A stretch of DNA of 64,000 bases from Rhodamnia argentea (lineage: Eukaryota; Streptophyta; Magnoliopsida; Myrtales; Myrtaceae), in contig NC_063160.1 of the NCBI RefSeq assembly GCF_020921035.1, forward strand, positions 16,829,095 through 16,893,094, read 5' to 3'. The position numbers and the translations under genes are program-made. Below are positions 11,923 to 22,012 of the stretch, piece by piece. Position 1 is the stretch's first letter. Each line of letters begins with the position of its first letter. Under the pieces are notes generated by a model that was not told where the DNA came from, did no database searches, and saw only the letters and a list, made by a program, of their open reading frames with translations.

Positions 11923-13120
11923 CTTAGTGTCTCTGAATCTTGAATCTGTAAGGAGATAGACGGGGACAAGCCCAAATTTTCTTCAGTACACAAAAATTGC
12001 TGGCACTAAGTAATCACTGCGCAGAGAATTCTTCTAAACACATGCTTTGATCATATTTTTCGTACCTCTGATACAAACCCGTGAAGCTCTCGCACCGAGA
12101 TGCGCCGCAGCGCTCGTCCTATGCTCCCTTCGATTCCAGGTACAAAGAGATCAACCTTCGATGCTGGGGGCGGCGCAGAACGCACTAATCCGCGACGACG
12201 GCAACACTGATTGGAAACTCTGTACAGACTTGAGAGAGCGATACTGAGCTTTAAACTGCGAATTGGTTTGTGATCGAATATCGCTTGACGAGGCATATGT
12301 TATAAGGCCCTCTCCGAAGTCCGAACGACAAAAGGAACAACAGTGAAGATCCTAAGCAACAGCTCGGATGTTTCCGTTCCCTGCTTTTTTCCGGATAAAG
12401 AAAGACAAAATGTTCACGTTCCTACTCGGCTTTGGTATCAATCCGAAAGAAGACTAAGCGTTAAATATTTTCATGGCTAATGTCAGATTTAATTAAATAA
12501 TTTCTTTACTTTTTTTTTTTTTAGCATTATCCTTCGTCCTCGTGCAGAACAAGCACCAACGCGAAACCACGTTATCAAACTTGGTCGGAAAGCCACCTGC
12601 CAATAGCTTAAACTTTAAGTCCATACCATTTAGCAGAATTATTATAACAAACCTTATTTATACTCAATCTGGTTTGATTGTAGATTATCTTTCTTTCTTT
12701 TTTCACAAAAGTTTCAATTCGATTTCAAGTCACAAAAAACTCTGTTCGCATATCGATTTATTCCGGAATAATGGTGGTTTTTCGTCACGAGAACAAAAGG
12801 GGTCTACTGGAATCGGAAATAAGCAAACAATTAGATTAAACCGAGCCCTCTCGGAAACTCTTACAAAAAACACGCAAAATTGCGAGAGCCCCACTCACCA
12901 AAGCAAATCGAAGGTGACATCTGTCTGTTTCGCGAACAACTCACGTTTCGAAATATATTTTCTTAAACATGATCGTTTGTATCGTTTAAAAAAAATAAAT
13001 GAACAAAAAATATTTCTATCATTTTTTTTTGTTTGCTAATTATTCAAATCAATATAACAAATCGCTTTTAGAAGAAAATTTTTCTCGATAATTCATTTTA
13101 AATTGGTTCTCAAGCTATGA
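11923..13120. other. Upstream region of AAA copy 2
   Basis: A possible TATA-like ttataa on the minus strand lies near 12300, far from the ATG. The remainder is AT-rich. No additional gene is recognised. Confidence 0.35.
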
Positions 13121-13520
13121 CTCTGATGTCATGCCGTTATGCCGAGTGATGTCTCTCTGTACTCATATTACTATACAAGTGTGTTGAGTCAAGAGCAGAT
13201 ACTAAGCGTCTTTATTATGTACGCTTTATTCTATCTCGACTTATGAAGGGGCAAGCCGATACAGCAGGCATCGTGACAAAAGACATGTATTTTCCGACCA
13301 AGATGCAACCAGAACAAAAAATTACAAATTAAACTCGGCGAATGGTCCACGTTCTCAAATTAACAGCGCGTCTTGTCCATCACTAATTACCAAACCATAG
13401 AAGTTTTTTGGACGCTTCAGAGAAAAATGCCACATGTTGATGGAAGTCGTGCGGACTGCGGAGTGTGTCCTGACTTTTTAGATGCCTTCTGCTCCAAGCA
13501 AGGCGGCTTGAAGCTTTCTT
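13121..13520 (-). repeat. Duplicated upstream module, AAA copy 2 version
   Basis: It shares, in the same order, gactctgatgtcatg, aatggtccacgttctcaaat (13341-13360), accatagaa and ggcggcttgaag with the flank of AAA copy 4, and in part with that of copy 3. The order shows it was duplicated together with the genes. Confidence 0.6.
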
Positions 13521-14538
13521 GTCTTGCTGAGCAAGCATAGGCAAGTGAAAAATCGTGTAGGATTTGGATGTGTCGAAAATGGTTCCCGCCCATATTAAAC
13601 TATTTTTATGTAAAATAATTTTAGCGACTAATGATCCGATCGTACTCGACCCGAGCCCAACCATATTCGACCCAACATGGCCTCCAATTCTCAGCACTTT
13701 CTCCTCTTTCATAATGACAAATAGCATGCTGAAATAATATAAATTAAAAATAAACTAAACAAAACATGGAAAAAAAGTCAGCCTTTTTCATATTTCCGAA
13801 AAAATGATGTGGAAATTGTGAAATAGACGAGGAATAACATCACTCAACAAGGAATTTTTTTTTTCTTCTGAAAATACCATCAAGAATCTTAAATTATGCG
13901 CATTGTGGCTCTAATAACCCCAAATTCTTTTTTTTTTTTTTGTCATCAAGACCTCAAATTAGTATAAATATGACAAAAGTATCCTATGTTTAACACAAAA
14001 AATCCTCAAGATTGCCCGGTGTGACACTAACATCCAAAAAATTTGCCGCATCACTGAAAGCCCCAAACTTTTACCGGCGAGACCAAAAAACTTTTGCTAC
14101 TCTCTTTTGGAATCTTGAACTACATGCGTTTATCATTAGATCATAAAGCCATCGATGCACTGTGTGATTGGCTATATGTCCGGTCAGTTCAATTTCGGAA
14201 AACCAGGAAATGCACACATGTTTGTCAACCAACCTCGCTTTGCGCCGAAGTTTTCATCCCACGGTCGATCCATCTGATCGTAAATGATCTTTTATCCTCG
14301 GACTTCTTAACAAAATAACTTTCCGACCCCCCAACAAAAAAAAAAATTAACAAAATAACTTCAATTCTTACGATGGGAACAGAATGTTTCACGTCAATGC
14401 TCCAACTCGAGCGAATCTTCCATGCCCTGAAAATGTACCCCGGCTCGTCTAAAGATCGTTTGATTCCAACTTGGCAAGCAAGATGAACGAGAAGAATAAG
14501 GTTCTCACACCATAAGATTGGGAATACCTAACCTAATC
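13521..14538. other. Intergenic, AT-rich
   Basis: T-rich tracts at 13859 and 13926 and fragments resembling transposon-end phrases such as 'cccaaa...tttt' are present. Nothing else can be supported. Confidence 0.4.
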
Positions 14539-14548
14539 AGAAATTGAG

Positions 14549-15887
14549 AGGAAAATTGTCAAAAAAATCCTAAACCCATTGTACTTTTGCCAATTCAGTC
14601 CTAAACCTGTTAATTTTGTTAATTCAATCTTAAACCTTTTTTGTGTCAATTCAGTCCATCCGACCAATTTTGGCCGGCCGACGCCAACAAAGCAATATTT
14701 AGTAATATTTTAATATATTTTTAAATTTTAAATTTTAAATTTTAAATTTTTTTTTCTATTCCTTTTTACTGTTCATCTTATTTCCCCTTCTATCTCTAGA
14801 GGGTCCTCGCCACGTGATTGCACCAGATATTATTCAAATAAGGAAGATTATACTAATCAAGTTGAGATTTTGATCCCCTTCCATCAATAATGACAATTGT
14901 ATTAAGGGATTTGCGATTTAGTATTTTGTTTCTGCACTTCTCGTTTGAGTAATCTAAATCAACAGAGACTAGTGGGTCTGATTGAATGAATGAAACCCAC
15001 AAAGAACGTGGAGGCTGAAGTCTCTCAGAACATTTCTAGGCGAGGCTAAAGCCCCTGGCGCTGCCACTACGCCTGGGCAAGGCCAAGCCACCCCATGATT
15101 GGGCGAGGTCGACCTCGCCAAATCTGGGCAAGGCCGGCCTCACCCAGCCATAGCGTAGCTGTCACCGCCAAGCCTCGCCCAATCATGGGTGTGCGAGCAG
15201 AAGGTGTGTGATGGGTGATGGATTGAGACAAGCTAGTTGAGATGGGTAGTGGGCGATGGGTGAGGGACTGAAACGAGCTGGGCAAGATGAGTAGTGGGCT
15301 TGGTATGCGAATAGAAGGTCTGCGATGGATGAGGGACTTAGCCAAAGGATTGAGACGAGCTGGGCGAGATGGGTGAGGGACTTGGTATGCGAGCAGAAGG
15401 TGGGCGAGGCCGAGCTCGATAGCGACGGCGCCAATAGCCTCGCCCAGCGGTGGTTGTGCCAGTGGCGAGGTCCTTGCCTGCCCTCTCTTGAGTGGAAGGA
15501 GGGAGGAGGAAGAGGGTGAACAATATTAAAAAAAAAAAATTAAAGAGAAAAAGAGAAAAATTTGAGAAGAAAATATATTAAGAATTATTTAAAATTGCTT
15601 CATCAGCATTGATTGGGTCCATATCAGTGCTGGCCGGCTAAAATTGGTTGGATGGATTAAATTGGCATAAATGCAAAAGGTTTAGAACTGAATTGGTAAA
15701 AAAAAAAAAAAAGTTTAGGAATTCCCTATCTTTTGTCCGAAGACGGAATTGCTAAGACCCCATAGATTGAAAATAGATTTACCTGGCGTAAATGTAAAAT
15801 ATTTAGGATTGAATTGACAAAATTAAAAGGTTTAGGACTTAATTGGCAAAAGTGAAACATGTTTAGGACTTTTTTGACAATTTTTCC
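14549..15887. mobile_element. Non-autonomous MULE-type transposon, complete, with 10-bp TSD
   Basis: The left end ggaaaattgtcaaaaaaatc is the inverse of the right end (gacttttttgacaatttttcc), and the inverted similarity continues for roughly 130 bases (phrases 'cctaaacc', 'caattcagtccatccgaccaattttggccgg'). The sequence agaaattgag occurs on both sides, at 14539-14548 and 15888-15897, a 9-10 bp duplication as made by Mutator-like elements. The core (about 15040-15520) is GC-rich with a degenerate tandem repeat around 'gagatgggtgagggactt...gcgagcagaaggt'. No transposase is present. It lies between AAA copies 2 and 3. Confidence 0.8.
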
Positions 15888-15969
15888 AGAAATTGAGTAT
15901 GGACTTGAGGAACAAAGAGCGGATATTGAGCTAAATTGCGGATTCATTTGTGTTAGGAAGTCACTGGGA

Positions 15970-16625
15970 AAATTATCCAAAAAGTTCAAAACTTATTGCA
16001 TTTTTGTAAATTCAGTCATAAACCTTTTAATTTTGCTAATCGAGCCCTCAACCTTGACATGTTTTGCCAATTGAGTCTATTCGGTCAATTTTGTCTAAAA
16101 GTTCTAACACCGATGCCGATAGTCCTATGTGGTATGGCCGGTGCCAACGTGAATAATTGTTAATAATATTTTTAATATTTTATTATTGTTCTTTTTTTTT
16201 TTCTATTTTCCTTCGTTTCTTTTCTTTCTCTCTTTTTTCCTTTTCTTTTTCCCTCTTTTTCCCTCCGTCGGGCATCGACGAGGCCCGGCGGAAGTCGCCC
16301 ACCTCAAGGCGAGGTCCGCCCTTAAGGGTTGCCATCACCAGGCTAGGCTCGGTGTCCCTCACCCGAGGCCAGAGAGGGTGGCACTTGGCGACCGGCCAAC
16401 AACAAGTCCTTGTGGTGGCCGGCATAGGGAAAAAGAAAGAATAGAAACAATTAATACAAAAGAATATCGAAAAAAATAGTAAAATCTCATTGAAAATTGT
16501 CCACCTCAAATACCTAGCAAAAAACTCCTATGTTCCTTTCAGTAATTTCCGGTCAAAATGGCCGGATATGCTCAACTAGCATAATGTGAAAAGGTTAGAA
16601 ACACATAATTGGTAAAAACAAATTC
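15970..16625. mobile_element. Degenerate relative of the same MULE family
   Basis: It starts gggaaaattatccaaaaagttc and shares the phrases 'aaaccttttaattttgctaat', 'tggtatggccggtgccaacgtg' and a GC-rich 'gacgaggcc' core with the element at 14549-15887. The right end (near 'aatgtgaaaaggttagaaac') is eroded, so the boundary is approximate. It sits directly beside the complete copy. Confidence 0.55.
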
Positions 16626-16829
16626 CTATTTCTTACTGACGAATGCACTAAACTTCAAGCTTACAACGGTGAAGAAACATATTCATCCACTCCAAGATTT
16701 TTCACACGTTTTGCCAATCTTTCTTATTCTACATGCTCTAGAGATGCCACAAATCACACACAAAATACAAGGCAGAAGAAATTTACACCTTATTCCATTT
16801 CTACAGTCTTAGCTTGGCTTCTTCAACGT

Positions 16830-18398
16830 CTACACTGCGAAGCCATTCTGTTTCACTTCTTTGGCAGCCACTCCTCCATTGATGACCCCATTTTCCTTCT
16901 CTCCTTCATCAGATTTTCCACTCTCTTTCTCGCCATTTTCTTTCTTCTCTTGCTCTTCCTTTTCGGCCTTCGCTCGCGCTTCTTCTTCGGCTTTGTTCCT
17001 CGCTTCCAGCTCCTTTGCTGCTTTGAGCGCTCCTATCAAGTTCCTCAAGCCCGTCTCCGCATCCTCATTGTCGGACTTAGGCATCAAGTTCTCCGCAACA
17101 TCGGCGGGGTTCATTTTGGTCTCATCAAACAGTCCGCTAATCGTCCTGAACAGCGGATGATAGTCGATGTCCAAGTAATTCCTTGCGAGAACTTTGAATG
17201 CCTCAAAGCAGCAATACGACATTTCTATGTGTTTGTCCATCCTTCCTCTCCTTATGAGAGCAGGGTCAAGCTTCTCCACATGGTTGGTGGTGAATACGAT
17301 GATTCTCTCTCCCCCACAAGCTGACCAGATACCATCAATGAAGTTGAGAAGACCAGATAGAGTCACCTTGCTGCCTTTCTTCTCTTCTTTCTCCATCTTC
17401 TTTGCGGGATTGTCGTTTTCGTCATCGTCGTCGTCATCGTCGTCCTTCTCTGTTTTCTTTCTTTGGCCCGTCAGATCAAGCGAGCAATCTATGTCCTCGA
17501 TCACGATAATAGACTTGCTCGAAGTTTCGATCAATAGCTTCTTCAGCTCGGTGTTGTCTTTAACTGCCGTCAACTCGAGATCGTATACATCATAGTTCAA
17601 GAAATTAGCCATGGCAGCGACCATGGTGGACTTACCTGTCCCAGGTGGACCGTAGAGCAGGTAACCGCGCTTCCAGGCCTTGCCTACTTTAGTGTAGTAC
17701 TCTTTCCCTTGGCTGAACTTTTTGAGATCATTCATGATTTCCTGCTTCTTGTTCGGCTCCATGGCCAGGGTCTCAAATGTCGCCGGGTGCTCGAAAACAA
17801 CATGGCTCCACTTGGTTCGCTTCCATCCATACCAATTCTGGCTAGGATTGTTTGTATAGAGCTTTCTTTGCCGGTTTTTAAGGGCAATCGCCTCTCCTTC
17901 AGTCAAGATGTGCTTGACATAAGATTGTGTGATCAATTCCCGGTGCCTCCGGTGAAACGTGAGCCGGTAAAACCTCCGGTCCTCGGTCATCGGATAGAAG
18001 GAAAAGGACATGTTCTTGGGGGTGGTTTTGTTCGACGACCACCAGACTTTCACCCCCTCGAACACATCGGTGACCTCCTCGTGGTCGTCCATGCTCAGAA
18101 TGAGAGACTGGCTACTATCTTTGACGGAGTCCGCCTTGAGCCGCTTGGCCCGCGCAGTGGCTTTCTCCTTGAGGTAGTTCTGGATGGCCGTGTAGACCTC
18201 GCTGCGCTTCAGTTTCTCCCCCGTGAACTCGGGGAAGACGATCTGAATATACGGGTTGACCAAGCTCACCACCTTCTGGGTGTACCGCTCCACAAGCTCC
18301 CGCAGCTGGGGAGGGATGTAGTGCTGGAACATGGCCCATGCGACTACCAGACCGCCGATCGCAGATCCAAAGCCCGTGAACATCTCTCCCGAAAACAT
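16830..18398 (-). CDS. AAA-ATPase, ASD/OM66-like, probably mitochondrial (copy 3)
   Basis: A 523-residue intronless gene. The frame is open further upstream to an ATG at 18542, but a TATA box (ctataaa, 18498-18504) lies between. I therefore start at 18398 (MFSGEMFTGFGSAIGG), which aligns with copy 4. The anchor is at about 8-26, the AAA-associated domain runs to about 225, and Walker A GPPGTGKST is at 250-258. Then come Walker B IIVIEDIDCSLDL, an eight-Asp acidic loop (EKDDDDDDDD), sensor 1 FTTNHVEKLDPALI and RGRMDKHIEMSYC. The Lys/Glu-rich tail ends in EVKQNGFAV. Closest to copy 4 by eye, including a WYGWKRTKW / WYDYKQTKW insertion that copies 1 and 2 lack. Family role: membrane-bound AAA-ATPase of mitochondria, often stress-induced; substrate not known. 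Confidence 0.93.
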   Translation of the reverse strand: MFSGEMFTGFGSAIGGLVVAWAMFQHYIPPQLRELVERYTQKVVSLVNPYIQIVFPEFTGEKLKRSEVYTAIQNYLKEKATARAKRLKADSVKDSSQSLILSMDDHEEVTDVFEGVKVWWSSNKTTPKNMSFSFYPMTEDRRFYRLTFHRRHRELITQSYVKHILTEGEAIALKNRQRKLYTNNPSQNWYGWKRTKWSHVVFEHPATFETLAMEPNKKQEIMNDLKKFSQGKEYYTKVGKAWKRGYLLYGPPGTGKSTMVAAMANFLNYDVYDLELTAVKDNTELKKLLIETSSKSIIVIEDIDCSLDLTGQRKKTEKDDDDDDDDENDNPAKKMEKEEKKGSKVTLSGLLNFIDGIWSACGGERIIVFTTNHVEKLDPALIRRGRMDKHIEMSYCCFEAFKVLARNYLDIDYHPLFRTISGLFDETKMNPADVAENLMPKSDNEDAETGLRNLIGALKAAKELEARNKAEEEARAKAEKEEQEKKENGEKESGKSDEGEKENGVINGGVAAKEVKQNGFAV

Positions 18399-18497
18399 TT
18401 TTTTTTTTTTTGTCCTTCCCTCTATTGAAACTTGTGGGAAGGTCCAGTGTACTGAATTAGTTTGAGCAAGTAGTCCTGAAGCTCCTCCTGTTGCAGG

Positions 18498-18504
18498 TTT
18501 ATAG
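18498..18504 (-). promoter_or_regulatory. TATA box of AAA copy 3
   Basis: ctataaa on the minus strand lies about 100 bases before the chosen ATG. Its position decides against the longer upstream start. Confidence 0.6.
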
Positions 18505-18728
18505 AGTGAGAGAGAAGCTAAGCTATGTAGTTGAATATTCATTCTTGGGCATCAAGAAACAATTCCCAGAACTTTCCTATTTGTTTATGATTAAAGTTAG
18601 TTGCACATGACAAGTTAAAGAGAATAAGATTTCTTTATCTTTTGGCCCCACAACCCACCAGGATTACGAGTCCCGTGCAGACGTCGTCATTGACAACATA
18701 AGCAGATAAAAATGGTTTCGGTCCTGAC

Positions 18729-19560
18729 CACGACTCTGATGTCATAGGATGTGATGTCGTATTACAAGGAAGCTCCCCGGAAGAGGAGGGAGCAATTACG
18801 GTCTTTGCAAATCTTGTAACAAATTCAATGTGGCTCTAGTATAAACGTCATGAACAGTATACAAGTTGATAATCATACTAAAATTGAAATTATAACAATA
18901 CAATAACAAAATTGAACAGAGATGAAATTGCAATAATAATACTGAAAAGAAATGGAATCGATACAAATAAATACCGAGGCCTCTATTTGACACAGTTTTC
19001 TTAAAACATATTCGTCCTCTTTAGTACGTGCTCGAGGTTTCATGAACAAATTGAAACTGAACACTATAAAAAAAAAAAAAAAAAAAAAAGGGGCTTATCG
19101 CTAGGCCCACTTTTCAGTCCTACTTTCGTGCCCAAGTTTCAGCTCGTCGGGCCTGGGATTTGCACCTCCGAGGTATAGTGTTTGTGCTATGATAGTTACC
19201 ACTCCAAAGGAGCGTAACTATATATAAAGTATTATGAAGCCTTCTATCTTCCCTATGTGGGATTAGTGATTTTCTTTTCCTTCACTTCCCACTTTTAACT
19301 CAAAGGTATTTTTTGAGTATCAATTTCTCACTCATTCGCCCATCAATTTATTCCATATTTCTAACAAATCTTTCCAAAACTAAATTTGTAATTAACTGGC
19401 AAATGGCCCGCGTTCTTAAATATGATTATGAGAAACGGCAGCAGTTTTGGACACATGCAGAGAAAACACAAACATTTTCCTGGAAGTCGAAAGCAGAGTG
19501 TCCTCGAAGTTTCTTGTTTGGAGCGGATCCTTGTCTCCTTATGACATGTTAGGTGGCTTG
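18729..19560 (-). repeat. Duplicated upstream module, AAA copy 3 version, split by a SINE-like insert
   Basis: It contains gactctgatgtcat (from 18731), 'aggaagctcc', then aaatggcccgcgttcttaaa (19401-19420). These appear in the same order as at 24342-24640 upstream of copy 4. The block is stretched by the insertion at 19068-19216. A further match, 'taacgtcatctatg', occurs near 19621 and again near 25135. Confidence 0.5.
19068..19216 (-). mobile_element. Probable tRNA-derived SINE
   Basis: Read on the minus strand it has a B-box-like GGTGCAAATCC (19156-19166, one mismatch to GGTTCRANNCC) and an upstream A-box-like gagtggtaac about 40 bases before. It ends in a run of about 22 T, as in T-tailed plant SINEs of the Au type. 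'actata' flanks both sides (19063-19068 and 19217-19222), a possible short target duplication. At about 150 bp the length fits. It could instead be chance RNA polymerase III-like motifs. Confidence 0.4.
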
Positions 19561-20009
19561 TATTACATGAGGAGAAAGGATAATCTAAAATAGTTAAGGC
19601 GGTTGGATTACTTGACTTCTAACGTCATCTATGTGATGTCATGATTAAAAAAAAAAAACCCCTTGGAGCTAAAGAAAGAACAGTCTAGCTTGGGAGCCCG
19701 GCCCCCTTTGGGAGCATTCCTTATTTTATTTTTTTTTTTAGAGAAAAACTTGAAAAGGCCATCTGCGATAGCGATGTCCTTGGAAATTTCGGGCCGCTAA
19801 TGGTAGATTTTTAATTCGTGTTAGTTTCTTTGGTGTTCAAACGATGAGCATGAATATCACCAAACATATCGGACGACGTCGTTTTTGTGAGGCGCCGCGT
19901 TGAGCACGCATGTGGGTCATGAACCGAAGGTTTACGAGGCACGAAAGGTCGTGAAGGTGGCTAATATGATCGGGCATGCCTTGAAGTCCACGATTTTTTA
20001 AGAAATACT

Positions 20010-20720
20010 TGAAGGGATAGTTATATAAAAGTTATAAAGCTACTGTACTTGTGTCAATTTAGTTATAATATTTTAATTTAGTGAATTTAGTCCTAAACCT
20101 ATTACATTTGTATCAATTCAGCCATAAACTTTTCAATTTTGTTAATTTAGTCATAAACCTTTTGATAATTTTTCAATTTTGTTCTTTCTCCCAATATTGA
20201 CCGAAAATCGTAGACTTTGTCAATTTTTTTTTTTAAAAAACTATTATTTTCTTTATTTCATATTTCTTTTAATTTTTTTCGTAACCTTAGACCAATGAGG
20301 TCGCCATCCAATCCTCATCGGCCACGCCCTCACCCAAAACTAGGCGAGGGCCATCCCAGCCCTCACCTGGATCCGGGCAAGGGTCACCAACCCTCTCCTA
20401 TGGACGGCGACCTTCCCAATTCGGGGTTAGGGAAAACAATAAATAAATATTACATAAAAATTTAAAAATAATTAAAAAAAATATCCATATCAGCACAAAT
20501 GTCGCTAACCAGACCGTCACGTGAGCGATTTCCGGTCAAAATTGCTTAAATGACTAAATTAAAAATCATGATGAGTTTTAGGACTAAATTGAAATAATTG
20601 AAAGGTTTGGAACTAAATTGCAATAAGTGCAATAAGTTTTGGGACTAAATTGGCCCTTGGAAGTTTTAAAACTAAATTGCATAGGTTCAATAGGTCAACA
20701 ACTTTTTTGGAAATTTTCCC
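20010..20720. mobile_element. MULE-family relative, degenerate
   Basis: Repeated phrases 'aatttagtcctaaacct' on the left and 'tttaggactaaattg' on the right are inverted copies. The right end is ggaaattttccc. The core contains 'aggcgagggccatcccagccctc'. The family is as at 14549-15887; the left boundary is uncertain. Confidence 0.5.
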
Positions 20721-20999
20721 AATACATAATTATTGAAATTCTCACTTGTATTCTAAAGAGGTCTTGTAATTAACAATGGCAGATTATAAGGGTGTTCAAC
20801 CCGACCGGTTCGACTCGTGAACCAACAAAGGATGTTGATTGTTCACTATGTCGCTGCCGATTTACAATTCGGTGGTCAATAGGAAATGACACGATTATCG
20901 AGCTCTACCGATTGGTACACCAGGCGGCGGCCTGTCGGCGCCACCGGTGGTGGGGACAAAGCAAGCGAGCGGGTTGGGGCAATGAGGTCAAAGATCCAA

Positions 21000-21160
21000 A
21001 AATGGATCGAAAATGGATCGAGTTAAAATCCATATTTGAATAGGCTTTATAAGTCTAAACCCATATTTGACCCATTTCTTAAATTTGCTAAACTCATATG
21101 TGACCCAAGTGAAAAAAAAGTAGGTTAAAAAGATAGCCAAAGACCTATATTGACACCTCC
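21000..21160 (-). mobile_element. End fragment of the hAT-type family seen at 60141-61631
   Basis: Read on the minus strand, this segment begins ggaggtgtcaatataggt and matches window 60150-60275 closely over about 90 bases (phrases 'tcacatatg', 'tttaagaaatgggtcaaata', 'attcaaatatgg'). It is a second copy of that terminal sequence. Whether the partner end survives near 20785 (agggtgttcaacccgac) is unclear, and no matching duplication was found. Confidence 0.55.
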
Positions 21161-22012
21161 ACCTATGGCTGGTGAGGACTAGCCTCGGGCGACCCTCATA
21201 TGTGACTTTCAAGGCAGCCTCGCGTAGGTGAGGTCATCCCTCGCCTTGGGCTCACTAGATCTAAAAGGACGACCCTCGCCCAACCCTCTTTGGGCATTGT
21301 CGGTGGCCGGACCTGACCAGCCATCGGCAAAAAGAAAAGAAAAGAAAATGGAAAAAAATAAATCAAAAAATTAAAAGACGAAAAAACCCTTGACCAGCGA
21401 GAATGTCAGACCCTTCATTGAGACTAACATGACATCTTCAAGCCCTTATTCGAGAAAATGAAGGCACTTCAGACTCTTATTTGAAATAACGACCATTTCA
21501 AACTATCATTTGAGAAAATGAGAGTGTTTCAAGCCTTTATTAAAAAATTTCACAAAAAAATTCAAAGGGAAAAAAAAGTGAACATGAGAACAACGTGAGA
21601 TCTTGATTCCAAAAATTGAGAATCGGCCTTGATAAGGTCGGTTTCAGATTATAGATACGACACTTAGTAGATGGTACCATTAAATCATGATAAAATATAT
21701 TCGTAATTTGAGGGGTCAAGTCGCTTACCGTCATTTGTAACATCTCATATTCAATACAATCAATAAGCATTGGAGCATTCTCTTCCAAAACACTCTTCTT
21801 TGGAGTTTCTCTTTATGATTTAGAATAAGGCAACCCAGTGAGCGAGCAAGCAACTGGGTGTGCTCAGCTTAGGCAATTCTAGCAAAAAGTGAACAAGTCA
21901 AGAGGAGTTGAATACCCACGTAAAAATGAAAAACAAAGGAAAGATAGAAAACACAAGGCAGAGTAAATCTACATATCATTCCATTTTTTCCAGTCTCGGC
22001 TGGCCTCAACGT
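21161..22012. other. Intergenic 3' of AAA copy 4
   Basis: A GC-rich patch (about 21170-21320) resembles the cores of the local transposons, followed by AT-rich sequence with the phrase 'tttgagaaaatgag' repeated near 21450 and 21510. The last 100 bases are probably the 3' untranslated region of copy 4. Confidence 0.4.

Noticed and set aside
16183-16509. Lys/Glu- and Phe-rich frames on both strands in the MULE relative
   Set aside because: They are low-complexity translations of a CT/GA-rich tract, with no protein-like features beyond composition.
18399-18542. Extended N-terminus for AAA copy 3 (start at 18542)
   Set aside because: A TATA box lies between 18542 and the paralogue-aligned ATG at 18398, and the extra residues resemble translated leader.
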